Part shown: piece by piece, positions 1-8,553 of the stretch
Layout of the letters: each line of letters opens with the position of its first letter
Numbering within the stretch: position 1 is the stretch's first letter
Source: Defluviicoccus sp.
GTDB lineage: Bacteria > Pseudomonadota > Alphaproteobacteria > MPNO01
Reading direction: 5' to 3'
Assembly: GCA_022823775.1 (NCBI GenBank)
Contig: JAJEHI010000082.1
Span: 1 to 42,363, forward strand
Length of the DNA: 42,363 nucleotides
The notes under the pieces: model-generated
What the model saw: only the letters and a program-made list of their open reading frames with translations
The model's database searches: none
Told to the model about the DNA's origin: nothing
Program-made: the position numbers and the translations under genes

Positions 1-1075
1 ACCCGGGCGGCTCCTCCGATTCGGGACGGAGATCGACGACCGCGGCTATCTCAACGCCATGCCGGTGGAGATCGAGGGCCGTCGCATAGGCGCTGTCGTT
101 ATCGGTGACCACCACCGCGCGCTTTCCCGGGAGCACGGCAAAGCGATTGACATAGGCGCGGACGGCGCCCGCCAGCATTACTCCGGGCCGGTCGTTGTTG
201 GCGAACGCCAGCGGCCGTTCCAGGGCGCCCGTCGCCAGCACCACCCGACCGGCTCGGATGCGCCACAATCGCTGGCGCGGCAGGTGCGCCGGTGCGTGCG
301 GCCCGAGACGATCGGTCACCCGCTCGAGGGCGATCAGGAAATTGTGGTCGAAATACCCGGCGACCGTCGTCCGGGTGAGCACGCGGACATTTTCGAGAGC
401 TTCCAGTTCGGCCGTCGTCTCGCCGAGCCATCCGGTATCGGCCGAGCCCAGGAGCGTGCCGCCGGGCAGGCTGTCCTCGTCGGCGAGAACGACCCGCGCA
501 CCGCTTCGCCCCGCCTCCCGCGCCGCCGCGAGCCCGGCCGGCCCCGCGCCGACGACGAGCACGTCGCAATGCGCGTTCATGCGTTCGTAGCGGTCGGGGT
601 CCGGGCCGTCCGGCGCCCGCCCAAGCCCCGCCATCCGGCGGATCGGCCGCTCGTAGACATGCCAGCCGCCATGCGGCCACATGAAGGTCTTGTAGTAGAA
701 CCCGGCGGGGATCAGGCGGTGCGCGAGGTCGTTGACCGCCATGAGGTCGAACCCGACGCTCGGCCAGCAATTGACGCTGCTTGCCGCGAGCCCCTCGTAA
801 AGCTCCACCGTTGTGGCCTTGAGGTTGGGCACGGTGCGACGCCCGGACGCGAGCTGCACGATCGCGTTTGGTTCTTCCGTGCCGGCCGACAGGATGCCGC
901 GGGGACGGTGATACTTGAAGCTGCGCCCGATCAGGTGCACGCCGTTCGCCAGCAGGGCGGAGGCCAGCGTATCTCCCGCATATCCCTCGAACCGGCGCCC
1001 GTCGAAGGAGAACCCGATCGGCTGCGACCGGTCTATCGCGCCGCCTTCGGGCAGTCGGAAGGGTTGCCCGGTCAT
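1..1075 (-). CDS. soxA: Sarcosine oxidase alpha subunit, N-terminal part (runs off the left edge)
   Basis: This is the large subunit of heterotetrameric sarcosine oxidase, which oxidatively demethylates sarcosine to glycine and passes the one-carbon unit to tetrahydrofolate. About 358 residues are visible. The start reads MTGQPFRLPEGGAIDRSQP, followed by the N-terminal ferredoxin-like segment (FDGRRFEGYAGDTLASALLA) and then an NAD/FAD dinucleotide-binding motif (VVGAGPAGLAAAREAG) near residue 180. The C-terminal aminomethyltransferase-like half lies outside the window. The ATG overlaps the soxD stop in an ATGA arrangement, so translation is probably coupled. Gene order soxB-soxD-soxA is the standard one, and soxG would be expected just beyond position 1. 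Family assignment is firm; only the C-terminus is unseen. Confidence 0.93.
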   Translation of the reverse strand, partial: MTGQPFRLPEGGAIDRSQPIGFSFDGRRFEGYAGDTLASALLANGVHLIGRSFKYHRPRGILSAGTEEPNAIVQLASGRRTVPNLKATTVELYEGLAASSVNCWPSVGFDLMAVNDLAHRLIPAGFYYKTFMWPHGGWHVYERPIRRMAGLGRAPDGPDPDRYERMNAHCDVLVVGAGPAGLAAAREAGRSGARVVLADEDSLPGGTLLGSADTGWLGETTAELEALENVRVLTRTTVAGYFDHNFLIALERVTDRLGPHAPAHLPRQRLWRIRAGRVVLATGALERPLAFANNDRPGVMLAGAVRAYVNRFAVLPGKRAVVVTDNDSAYATALDLHRHGVEIAAVVDLRPESEEPPG

Positions 1076-1356
1076 GACCCGTCCTCGCCTGGGGGCGGGT
1101 CGCCCATGCGGTAGACCGTGGCGATCTCGTGGGTGACGGTGTCCCGCTCCACATTGAACCAGCGGCCGCAACCGTGGGCGTGGCACCATCGCTCGCGAAG
1201 CGCGCCCTTTGGATTGGCGCGCATGAACAGGTAGTCCGCCCACTCGGCGTCGCCGAGCGCGTCCGGATCGGGAGGGCGGCGGATATGCGCTTCGCCGCCG
1301 CAGGTGAACTCGCTCTCGTCGCGCTCGCCGCACCAGGGACAGGGGATAAGAAGCAT
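1072..1356 (-). CDS. soxD: Sarcosine oxidase delta subunit
   Basis: This is the small zinc-binding subunit of heterotetrameric sarcosine oxidase (94 residues, the usual size). It starts MLLIPCPWCGERDESEFTC with Cys6, Cys9 and Cys19, followed by a later WCHAHGCGRWF block; Cys/His residues of this kind hold the structural zinc in the family. The FNVERDT and VTHEIATVYRMG segments are characteristic of SoxD. It starts 7 bases after the soxB stop and its own stop overlaps the soxA start, so the three genes form one tight operon. Confidence 0.93.
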   Translation of the reverse strand: MLLIPCPWCGERDESEFTCGGEAHIRRPPDPDALGDAEWADYLFMRANPKGALRERWCHAHGCGRWFNVERDTVTHEIATVYRMGDPPPGEDGS

Positions 1357-1363
1357 CGCCGGC

Positions 1364-2620
1364 TCAGTGCGCCACCGCCGCGGCGCCGTGCTCGTCGATC
1401 AGCCGGCCGCTCGCGAAACGTTCCAGCGCGAACGGCGCGTTAAGCGCATGCGGTCGGTCCTGGGCGATGGTGTGGGCGAACGCCCAGCCGGACCCCGGCG
1501 TCGCCTTGAAACCGCCGGTGCCCCAGCCGCAGTTGATATAGAGACCCTCCACCGGCGTCTTGCCCACGATCGGGCTGGCATCCGGGCACACGTCGACGAT
1601 GCCGCCCCACTGGCGCAGCATCCGGAGTCGCGAGAAGATCGGGAACAGCTCGACCAGCGCGCCGATCTGCGCCTCCACGATCCGGAAGCTGCCGCGCTGG
1701 GAGTACGAGTTGTAGCCGTCCATTCCGGCGCCGATCACCAATTCGCCCTTGTCGGATTGGCTGACATAGACGTGGACGGCGTTCGACATCACCACGCTGT
1801 GCAGCACCGGCTTGATCGGCTCCGACACCATCGCCTGGAGGGTATGGCTCTCGATCGGAAGCCGGAGGCCCGCCATCGCCGCCAGCACGCTCGAATGCCC
1901 GGCGGCGACGAGACCGATCTTCTTCGCGGCGATCCTGCCTCGCGTCGTCTCCAAGCCCGTCACCCGGCCGCCGGCCACGTCGATCCCGGTCACCTCGCAG
2001 TTCTGGACGATGTCGACGCCTCGCGCGTCGGCCGCCCGGGCGAAGCCCCAGGCGACCGCATCGTGCCGGGCGATTCCGCCCCGTCTTTGCAGGGACGCCC
2101 CGAGGATCGGGTAGCGCGGCGAGGGCGAGGTATTGAGGATCGGCACTTCGGCCTTCACCCCCTCCGGGTCGAGGATCTCCGAATCGATGCCGTTCAGCCG
2201 GATTGCCCGTACCCGGCGGGAGAGCTCCTTCAGGTCGTGCCGGTTGTGGGCGAGGTTCAGCACCCCGCGCTGGCTCAGCATGATGTTGAAGTTGAGCTCG
2301 CGGCTGAGACCCTCGTAAAGCTTGAGCGACTTCTCGTAGAGATGCGCGCTTTCGTCCCACAGATAGTTCGATCGGATGATGGTCGTGTTGCGCCCGGTAT
2401 TCCCGCCCCCCAGCCAGCCCTTCTCCAGGACCGCGACGTTGTGGATTCCGTGCTCCCTGGCCAGGTAATAGGCCGTCGCCAGCCCGTGGCCTCCGCCCCC
2501 CACGATCGCCACGTCGTAGGACGGGCGCGGCTCCGGGCTGCGCCAAGCCCGCGGCCAGTTCCGGTGATAACCGAGGGCGTTCCGGGCAAGGCTGAATATC
2601 GAATAGCGCGCCGGTGTCAC
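1364..2620 (-). CDS. soxB: Sarcosine oxidase beta subunit
   Basis: This is the catalytic flavoprotein subunit of heterotetrameric sarcosine oxidase (418 residues, full length). The N-terminus carries [19 protein letters not shown], typical of SoxB, then a Rossmann FAD motif [18 protein letters not shown] at about residues 37-54. The [12 protein letters not shown] segment near residue 186 contains the His that fits the covalent FMN attachment site known in this subunit. The C-terminal [16 protein letters not shown] block is also family-typical. The start is GTG with no strong ribosome-binding site, chosen because the N-terminus matches the family. It is the first sox gene of the operon, 79 bases downstream of the DUF4242 gene. 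Confidence 0.94.
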   Translation of the reverse strand: MTPARYSIFSLARNALGYHRNWPRAWRSPEPRPSYDVAIVGGGGHGLATAYYLAREHGIHNVAVLEKGWLGGGNTGRNTTIIRSNYLWDESAHLYEKSLKLYEGLSRELNFNIMLSQRGVLNLAHNRHDLKELSRRVRAIRLNGIDSEILDPEGVKAEVPILNTSPSPRYPILGASLQRRGGIARHDAVAWGFARAADARGVDIVQNCEVTGIDVAGGRVTGLETTRGRIAAKKIGLVAAGHSSVLAAMAGLRLPIESHTLQAMVSEPIKPVLHSVVMSNAVHVYVSQSDKGELVIGAGMDGYNSYSQRGSFRIVEAQIGALVELFPIFSRLRMLRQWGGIVDVCPDASPIVGKTPVEGLYINCGWGTGGFKATPGSGWAFAHTIAQDRPHALNAPFALERFASGRLIDEHGAAAVAH

Positions 2621-2699
2621 CTCGACCCCGAATGCTCCGCCTTCACGACGCCATCCGTGTCAGACCGGCAACCGCACGGTCGGACGGCGGAGGATCCGC

Positions 2700-2984
2700 T
2701 CAGCCGTTCTTCTCGGTGGTTGGATCGATCGTCTTGCCTATGGCGGTCACCCTGGTTGCCGGGAATCCGCTGATTTCCGCGTGCTTGCGAATGGTGTCCT
2801 CGTCCTTCGCCAGATACACGCAGAACGTCTTGTCCGCCGCGACGTAGCTCTCGACCCACTGGATGTCGGGAGCGAGCTGGGCCAGGGCTTCGTTCGACCC
2901 GGCGGCGGCCTCCGCGAGCTGCTGGCGTTCCAGGGTCCCGACCTCGGGAATGTCGCGTTCGATGATGTATCTGTTCAGCGCCAT
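2700..2984 (-). CDS. DUF4242 (SCO4226-like nickel-binding) protein
   Basis: A 94-residue protein with the hallmarks of DUF4242: MALNRYIIERDIPEVGTL at the start, WVESYVAADKTFCVYLA in the middle and a C-terminal block ending KTIDPTTEKNG. Family members are small ferredoxin-fold proteins; the Streptomyces member SCO4226 binds nickel, but a general role is not established. The start has a clear AGGAG ribosome-binding site 7 bases upstream. It precedes soxB by 79 bases on the same strand and may be co-transcribed. Whether it takes part in sarcosine oxidation is unknown. Confidence 0.8.
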   Translation of the reverse strand: MALNRYIIERDIPEVGTLERQQLAEAAAGSNEALAQLAPDIQWVESYVAADKTFCVYLAKDEDTIRKHAEISGFPATRVTAIGKTIDPTTEKNG

Positions 2985-3031
2985 GGCGTGCTCCTGTATT
3001 CCGGCATGCGGCCGGCCGGCAGGTTACCCCA

Positions 3032-3061
3032 GCTAGTGTTGTGATTCCTAAGTTCGTATCG
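3032..3061 (+). repeat. IS630 left terminal inverted repeat
   Basis: Begins GCTAGTGTTGTG and ends AAGTTCGTATCG. It pairs with the right-end copy at 3811-3840 at 24 of 30 positions, with the outer nine bases identical. The TA of the target site lies at 3034-3035. Confidence 0.85.
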
Positions 3062-3838
3062 TTATGAAGCGGTTGCGCCAGTGGTTTTGAGGGTTCTGAG
3101 GCAGAAGCGCTTGATGGCTGCGAGGATGTCGTCGGCGGATTTGTGCCATCGGAACGGCTTGGGGGCCTCGTTGACGGTCTCGATGTACTCGGTGATGGTC
3201 CGCTCCAGTTCGACGGTCGAGCGGTGAACGCCGCGCCGGATCTGCTTGTCCGTCAGATCGGCGAAGAAGCGCTCGACCTGGTTGAGCCAGGAGGCGGATG
3301 TCGGCGTGAAATGGACATGCCAGCGCGGACGCCGGGCGAACCAGTCGCGGACCGTCTTGGTCTTGTGGGTCGAATAGTTGTCCATGACGATGTGGATCTC
3401 GAGATCGGGCGGAACGTTGGCCTCGACGCGATCCAGGAACCTGCGGAACTCCGCGCTGCGGTGGCGCCGGTAGCACTGTCCGATGACCCTGCCCGTGGCC
3501 ACGTCGAGGGCGGCGAACAGCGAGGTCGTGCCATTGCGCTTGTAATCATGGGTGCGCCGCTCGACCTGGCCGGGCCGCAGCGGCAGCAGGGGCTGGGTGC
3601 GATCGAGGGCCTGAACCTGGGACTTCTCGTCCACACAGAGAACCAGGGCATGCAGCGGCGGGTCCACGTACAGCCCGACAATGTCGCGCACCTTGTCCAC
3701 GAAGTACGGGTCCGCCGACAATTTGAAGGTCTCCGAGCGGTGGGGTTGCAGGGAAAAGGCCTGCCACATCCGGTGGATGGTCGACGGCGCATACCCCGTC
3801 GCCTTCTTAACCATACGAACTTTGCGAACAGAACACTA
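3034..3838 (-). mobile_element. IS630-family element, internally deleted
   Basis: An 805-base element bounded by TA dinucleotides, each inside CTAG, as expected for IS630/Tc1-mariner transposons that duplicate TA on insertion. About 30-base terminal inverted repeats match at 24 of 30 positions. The transposase inside lacks its N-terminal helix-turn-helix part: the right-end repeat runs straight into codons from the middle of the gene. A full-length IS630 of this type is about 1.1 kb, so roughly 300 bases seem lost. The element interrupts or abuts an IS1380 fragment on its right side. It is probably non-autonomous but could be moved by a full-length relative elsewhere. Confidence 0.88.
3062..3814 (-). 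pseudogene. IS630-family transposase, N-terminally truncated
   Basis: The open frame (250 residues) covers the tail of the DNA-binding region and the full DDE catalytic domain of an IS630 transposase. Catalytic acids are visible in [16 protein letters not shown], in the second block [17 protein letters not shown] and in [19 protein letters not shown]. Relatives are about 350 residues and carry an N-terminal HTH domain that is absent here. The first codons ([17 protein letters not shown]) correspond to an internal stretch of the family and follow immediately on the terminal repeat. The product would therefore lack specific end-binding; I treat it as a pseudogene. Confidence 0.87.
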
Positions 3839-3840
3839 GC
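3811..3840 (-). repeat. IS630 right terminal inverted repeat
   Basis: Read on the minus strand it begins GCTAGTGTTCTG and ends AAGTTCGTATGG, matching the left end at 24 of 30 positions. The ATG of the truncated transposase frame overlaps its inner end, which marks the internal deletion junction. Confidence 0.85.
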
Positions 3841-4092
3841 TACGCGGGGGCGTGTTCCCCAGCCGGACCATGGTGGGCTGCGAGCAGAAATCGCGCCCGC
3901 TCTCTGGCGCCCGCCCGACGGCCAGCTTGAACAGCGGATCGGCGCGCAGGTGCGGAGCGTCCACGACGGGTCGCGCCATTCCCGGATGCAGCCCGCCAGC
4001 GTCGCGACAAGGCCCAACCGGCTTTCCGTGGGGCGCAGCAGCACCAGCCCGCTGTCGGACCAGATCGACCCCCTCCCGTGAAATCGGCAGCC
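3839..4092 (-). pseudogene. IS1380-family transposase remnant
   Basis: Two minus-strand frames together spell the N-terminal part of an IS1380-family transposase. One frame (about 4092-3960) reads SDSGLVLLRPTESRLGLVAT and GCIREWRDPS. The next frame (about 3960-3842) reads ADPLFKLAVGRAPESGRDF and CSQPTMVRLGNTPP. Compared with the family pattern about 25 residues are missing at the frame switch, and everything after NTPP is lost at the IS630 boundary. The remnant cannot encode an active transposase. Assignment rests on remembered family motifs, which are distinctive here. Confidence 0.75.
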
Positions 4093-4250
4093 ACTTTCTT
4101 GCGAATGACGGCTGGAAGAACGCACGAAAGGAGGGTATCTTCGGTTTTTGTAGCGTGGCGCTTTCGTGGCTTTGGCAGAAATGCGCTGGCAACGATTTAC
4201 GCTACGTTCGCCACGATGTCCTCGCTGCGTGCTAAACTGTGCAGGTTAGC

Positions 4251-4279
4251 GTGTTTGCGCTGTTCACAGCGACAAACGC
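4251..4279. other. Hairpin upstream of the first glycosyltransferase
   Basis: An imperfect inverted repeat, GTGTTTGCGCTGT facing ACAGCGACAAACGC, with a two-base loop and one bulge, in the leader about 80 bases before the glycosyltransferase start. There is no T-tract after it, so it is not a clear terminator. It could be a protein-binding site or a leader structure. The surrounding 4093-4356 stretch contains no gene I can support. Confidence 0.3.
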
Positions 4280-4356
4280 GTACCGTTAGGTCCTCGAACA
4301 ATTCGTTACAAATCGATTCTGTAGCACAAACCAAGGTCACTGCAGAAGATCGGAAG

Positions 4357-5385
4357 ATGCAGATTCTACAAGCTCTGGGGAGCGCAGGCAACGGTGGTGC
4401 GGAGAATTTTTTTTCACGTCTGGTTCCAGCACTTCAAGGAGCCGGGATTAAGCAGACAGCGATCGTTCGCATTGGTTCCGGACGCGAACGAGACCTTGAG
4501 ATGGCCGGGATCCCCGTGAAAAAAATGAGATTCGGCAGCGTTCACGACCCTGTGACGCGCTATCGCTTCAATCGAGCAGTTCGTAACGTCAACCCAGACA
4601 TATTGATGACATGGATGAACCGTGCCTCGGGTCTTTCTTCAAGCGGACGCCATGTCCAGATCGGACGATTGGGCGGTTACTATAATCTCAAATATTATCG
4701 CCGCTGCAAGCATCTAGTCGGAAATAGTAAGGGAATAGTGAATTACATTCTCTCGAAAGGATGGCCGGCGGACCGTGTTCACCATATCTCGAATTTCGTG
4801 GACACCGCTTTTGAATCTCCAGCTGCTCGCAACGAATTCAGCACGCCCGAGAACGTAAAGTTACTTCTCGCGCTTGGCCGTTTGCACCCGGACAAAGCTT
4901 TCGATACCCTCATTTCGGCCTTGGCCAAGCTACCGGAGGATACTTGGTTGTGGTTGGCCGGCGATGGCGGTCAGGCGCAAAATCTTCGTGCCCTGGCGTC
5001 AGAATTGGGTGTCGAAGACCGTATACGCTTCATGGGATGGCAGCAAAATGTCGCCGCTCTGCTTGCGACGGCAGACGTCTTGGTCGTCCCATCGCGGCAC
5101 GAACCCTTGGGAAACGTGGTTTTGGAGGCTTGGGCACATCGTGTTCCACTGGTCGCTACAGAAAGTGAAGGACCCGCCGAATTGATAACAGATGGCGAAA
5201 CCGGGTTATTGGTACCGGTTGACGACGCCCAGGCGCTGGCAACCCAGATTGCGTTCGCGACCTCAAACCGAGAAGTCACCGCGTCGATGGTTAACCGGGC
5301 ATGGGAAAATTATCAGAAGAATTTTGGGCGCGATACGATCGTGGCACGGTATCGGGAGCTATTCGAGCACGTTTTGAGCCGATGA
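4357..5385 (+). CDS. Glycosyltransferase family 4 (WaaG-like)
   Basis: Predicted retaining glycosyltransferase with GT-B fold, 342 residues from the ATG at 4357, cytoplasmic, probably adding a sugar to an LPS, capsule or exopolysaccharide intermediate. It begins MQILQALGSAGNGGAENFF, a typical GT4 acceptor-domain start with a glycine-rich loop. The donor domain includes LLALGRLHPDKAFDTLISAL and the EX7E element EPLGNVVLEAW, followed by GPAELITDGETGLLVP. The upstream open frame extends to 4078 but that stretch has no family similarity; the ATG at 4357 follows a GGAAG and starts the conserved domain. First gene of a plus-strand glycan set. The sugar and linkage cannot be told from sequence. Confidence 0.88.
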   Translation: MQILQALGSAGNGGAENFFSRLVPALQGAGIKQTAIVRIGSGRERDLEMAGIPVKKMRFGSVHDPVTRYRFNRAVRNVNPDILMTWMNRASGLSSSGRHVQIGRLGGYYNLKYYRRCKHLVGNSKGIVNYILSKGWPADRVHHISNFVDTAFESPAARNEFSTPENVKLLLALGRLHPDKAFDTLISALAKLPEDTWLWLAGDGGQAQNLRALASELGVEDRIRFMGWQQNVAALLATADVLVVPSRHEPLGNVVLEAWAHRVPLVATESEGPAELITDGETGLLVPVDDAQALATQIAFATSNREVTASMVNRAWENYQKNFGRDTIVARYRELFEHVLSR

Positions 5386-5604
5386 ATAGAAAGGAATTGC
5401 AACGCAGCTCGATCAAACGTCATCCATCTCCATCAGGTCGCCTATACGCGTTTGCCATAAAGAGCCGACTCAACGTAGGCTCCTCCTTGGAAACAAATCG
5501 TGGCACCGATATCGGGGAATCCGCACTCGACGGAATTCAACCCATGAATGTCAAGGTCAATTGGCACTGCATAAAAGGAAATCTGACAAGGTGAAAGGCG
5601 AAAT

Positions 5605-6399
5605 ATGAAAATTGTGGTGATCAACCTTGCCAGAGCGACGGAGCGACGCAAGAATATTGTCGCCGGCTTGCAATCCCTTGGAATGGACTTCGAGTTATTT
5701 GAAGCGGTGGATGGGCTGAATATCCCTTCGAAATACGATTCATTGATCGACAGGGATGGTTTTTGGTGGGACGGTCGTCACATTTCCACAGGAGCCATCG
5801 GAGCCTGGCTTTCACAACGGCAAGTTCTCCTTCGCATGGTTGAGAACGGTCCTGAAATCATGGCTATTCTCGAAGACGATGTGACGTTTTCCGCCGACTT
5901 CCCAAGTGTAATCGATGCTCTTGAAGAAACGGCCGACGCATTCGATATTGTATTTCTTCATCATGGTCCCAGACGTTCCTTTATCCCTTTCGCTCGACTC
6001 AACACCGGTCACAAATTGGGCTGCGTGCGCTGGTCTCATTTCGGTTGTCAGGGCTATATAATCAAACGGAGCGCCGCAAAGCGGTTTTTGGAAAAGACAC
6101 CATCGATCCGAATGGGTATAGATCGCGCTCTTGCACGTTTTTGGCATCACGGTCTGATAACTTATTGTGTGCGCCCCGCCGTAGTGTCGCACCGTCTTCC
6201 GGAAGACGGTAATGTTTCGTTCATCGGTCAGTGTCCCACCGTTGAATGCTCGGACAGATTGTGGAAAGCTCGCCGAACTTGGTATCATATCAGGGAGGGA
6301 GCGCGAAAGAAGGTCTCCCTTACCGCGCGGGTGTGCAGGTCGAAGGGTCCGTTCGACGGTCTGTCCGAGGTGATTCGGCCGCGGAACGGTGTCCGATGA
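5605..6399 (+). CDS. Glycosyltransferase family 25 (LPS-type)
   Basis: 264 residues, matching GT25 (LPS glycosyltransferases related to LgtB/Lex1). It starts MKIVVINLARATERRKNI, the classic GT25 opening, followed by LFEAVDG, then the acidic motif MAILEDDVTF at about residue 91 that would bind the metal-nucleotide sugar, and GCQGYIIKRSAAKRFL further on. A good ribosome-binding region (GGTGAAAGG) precedes the ATG. The C-terminal 40 residues are basic and less family-like. It sits between two GT4 genes on the same strand, 219 bases after the first, and probably belongs to the same surface-glycan pathway. Confidence 0.87.
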   Translation: MKIVVINLARATERRKNIVAGLQSLGMDFELFEAVDGLNIPSKYDSLIDRDGFWWDGRHISTGAIGAWLSQRQVLLRMVENGPEIMAILEDDVTFSADFPSVIDALEETADAFDIVFLHHGPRRSFIPFARLNTGHKLGCVRWSHFGCQGYIIKRSAAKRFLEKTPSIRMGIDRALARFWHHGLITYCVRPAVVSHRLPEDGNVSFIGQCPTVECSDRLWKARRTWYHIREGARKKVSLTARVCRSKGPFDGLSEVIRPRNGVR

Positions 6400-6454
6400 G
6401 ACTGCATGGCGCCTCGTGCCCGCGGCCAGTTCCCAATGTATGGAAGCTTTCCAG

Positions 6455-7582
6455 ATGGTTTCGACCCGATTTTCCGCCAACCCGTTGAAGGGCAAGACCG
6501 TTCTTCAGGTGCTACCCGCGCTGGAAGCCGGCGGTGCCGAGCTCAACACACTGGAAATTGCCGCCGCGCTCCGCGATGCCGGCGCGCGACCGCTGGTAGC
6601 TTCCGCCGGTGGGCGCATGGCCGTACCCCTCGGCACGGACCATGTATCCTTGCCGATCGACACGAAGAGCCCCTTCTCCCTCTGGCGCAACTCGATCCGG
6701 CTGAAGGCCTTGATCGAACGGGAGAGTGTGGATCTCGTTCATGCCCACTCGCGCGCGCCAGCATGGAGCGCCCGGTCCGCAGCCCGGCGCCGGCGAAGAC
6801 CGTTCGTCACGACATTTCACGGCGTTTACAGTGCACGCAGCACCGTCAAGCGCGCCTACAACCGAATCATGGTGCGCGCCGACCGCGTGATCGCCCCCTC
6901 GAATTATGTCGCCGAACACATAAGGACGGTCTATGACTGCCCGCGAGCACGTATCAGGGTCGTACACCAGGGAATCGACACGGGGACGTTCGACCCGTGC
7001 GCCGTAACGCCCGCTAGCAAGACCGCGCTACGGGCAGCTTGGGGAATTCCGGACGGGGTTCGCGTCGTGCTGTTGCCTGGCCGGCTGACGCGGCTCAAGG
7101 GCCACGCGGTGCTGATCGAGGCGATGCGCGCGCTCTCCGACGAAAAACTGGCCGCGGTGTTCGTCGGGGCGGACGAGGGGCAAGCCGGGTACCGGCGCGA
7201 GTTGGAAGCGCAGGCCCGAGATATGTGCGTGCGGTTTGCCGGCCATTCGGATGACATGGCAACCGTTTACGCCGCGAGCGACGTCGTAGTATCGGCTTCA
7301 GTCAGGCCGGAGTCTTTCGGCAGGGTGCTGGCAGAAGCGGGTGCCATGGGCCTGCCTGCGGTGGCAACCGGCCACGGCGGTGCACAAGAGATCGTATGCC
7401 ATGGCGATACCGGATGGCTGATTGCCCCGGCCGACCCGGAAGCGCTGGCCAACGGCATCCGCATGGCGCTAACGGCTGCGGGTCCCGCACTCGCTGCCCG
7501 AGCGCGCGCGCATATAGAGGATCGCTTCACCAGATCCAAGATGTGTGCAGGGACGCTCGCGGTGTATGAAGAGCTGATCTAG
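6455..7582 (+). CDS. Glycosyltransferase family 4
   Basis: A GT4 glycosyltransferase of 375 residues from the chosen start. The N-domain has KGKTVLQVLPALEAGGAELN and DLVHAHSRAPAWSA. The C-domain has LLPGRLTRLKGHAVLIEAM and the EX7E motif in RPESFGRVLAEAGAMGLPAV, followed by GGAQEIVCHGDTGWLI. I chose the ATG at 6455 because GGAAG lies 8 bases upstream and the product then starts a few residues before the conserved domain. An in-frame ATG at 6440 and a GTG at 6389, overlapping the GT25 stop, are alternatives. The gene ends 34 bases before a convergent glycosyltransferase. GC content is higher than in the two preceding genes. Confidence 0.88.
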   Translation: MVSTRFSANPLKGKTVLQVLPALEAGGAELNTLEIAAALRDAGARPLVASAGGRMAVPLGTDHVSLPIDTKSPFSLWRNSIRLKALIERESVDLVHAHSRAPAWSARSAARRRRRPFVTTFHGVYSARSTVKRAYNRIMVRADRVIAPSNYVAEHIRTVYDCPRARIRVVHQGIDTGTFDPCAVTPASKTALRAAWGIPDGVRVVLLPGRLTRLKGHAVLIEAMRALSDEKLAAVFVGADEGQAGYRRELEAQARDMCVRFAGHSDDMATVYAASDVVVSASVRPESFGRVLAEAGAMGLPAVATGHGGAQEIVCHGDTGWLIAPADPEALANGIRMALTAAGPALAARARAHIEDRFTRSKMCAGTLAVYEELI

Positions 7583-7616
7583 GGATTCTCCGAATCGAAA
7601 GCGCCTGGCGGTCGAT

Positions 7617-8390
7617 TCAGTATTCCGCTGGATCGCCCCACCAATCGCCGATCCAGGATGCCGGACGCGTTCGGCGGTGCAATCTCGGAGGCCGATAGCC
7701 CGCCAACGCCTCATCCGGATCGGGCCGGCCGTGGAACACCAAGATCCGGGTACCCGGCGGAAGAGACGGCCTCCGCACCAGGTTAAGGGGAAACGCCGGC
7801 ACGGAATGTCGCTTGAAGCTCCGTACCCAGGTCTCCGGCCACCAGTACTTCTCGCCGAGCGCGTAGGTCAGATAGGTTTGCGGCGGCCTGAAATTCTCCA
7901 GCGCCCAGTCGCGCTCGGAATGAAACTTGTCGATCACAAATTGCATTGTATTCGCGCGCCAACGGACGATTGAAGAATTGCCGATATCCGGCCGTTTCTT
8001 GAAGATGAGATGACGCTGCACCCAGTTGTGGATAATGCATCGCTTCCCCGGCATGAAATCGAAGAAGCGATCGATGTTCCCGACAATCAGGATATCGAGA
8101 TCAAGAAACATGCAGTCGCCCTCGATACCCGGCTGATCGTCCGCGAACAAGCCTAGCTTCAGCCACGTGGTTCTCGCATGCCTCGCCGGGAGCTGGATCT
8201 GCGGCAGCGGGCGCGTCTCGATTTCCGGGACAAGACCCGACTCGTCATCGGTGAAACAGAAAAATCTGAACGGCAGGTCGAGATTCGCCCGCACGCCGCC
8301 ATACAGCCGGTTGACGAAATGTGCGCCGTACCGGTCGCCCCATTTCAGCGTCATAATGCTAATTGGCGTATGTTTCGGTATCTTTGACAT
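7617..8390 (-). CDS. Putative glycosyltransferase (GT-A, DxD type)
   Basis: A 257-residue protein starting MSKIPKHTPISIMTLKWGDR, then YGAHFVNRLYGGV and FRFFCFTDDESGLVPEIET. This pattern is found in uncharacterised GT-A glycosyltransferases. The DxD-type motif is CMFLDLDILIVGNID, and LVFHGRPDPDEAL lies near the C-terminus. The open frame extends upstream to 8597, overlapping the FkbM gene, but those residues are not family-like, so the ATG at 8390 is preferred; it has no strong ribosome-binding site and the ATG at 8354 is possible. Converges with the preceding GT4 gene. Likely surface-glycan biosynthesis; donor and acceptor are unknown. Confidence 0.75.
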   Translation of the reverse strand: MSKIPKHTPISIMTLKWGDRYGAHFVNRLYGGVRANLDLPFRFFCFTDDESGLVPEIETRPLPQIQLPARHARTTWLKLGLFADDQPGIEGDCMFLDLDILIVGNIDRFFDFMPGKRCIIHNWVQRHLIFKKRPDIGNSSIVRWRANTMQFVIDKFHSERDWALENFRPPQTYLTYALGEKYWWPETWVRSFKRHSVPAFPLNLVRRPSLPPGTRILVFHGRPDPDEALAGYRPPRLHRRTRPASWIGDWWGDPAEY

Positions 8391-8553
8391 CAAAACTGCG
8401 ACATCCCAGTTGGTGTCAGTCCGGCGGTCGCGAATAGTTGAAGAATGACTATTGCCGATCCGGCGAGGAAACGCGGTCGAACAAACCGGCGATCGAACGA
8501 CGGGCATTCGTCTTCTTAAGCGACATACTCCCTGAGTTCCTCTCCATCGCCTT

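Noticed and set aside
1-1154. Plus- and minus-strand shadow frames over soxA (351 codons each)
   Set aside because: SoxA motifs are found only in the minus-strand frame that starts at 1075 and overlaps soxD by ATGA.
5442-5651. Small minus-strand open frame overlapping the GT25 start
   Set aside because: It lacks a recognisable domain and a ribosome-binding site, and overlaps the well-supported GT25 gene.
6389-6454. GTG start for the second GT4 gene overlapping the GT25 stop
   Set aside because: The added 22 residues are not family-like and the ATG at 6455 has a GGAAG at good spacing; kept as an alternative.
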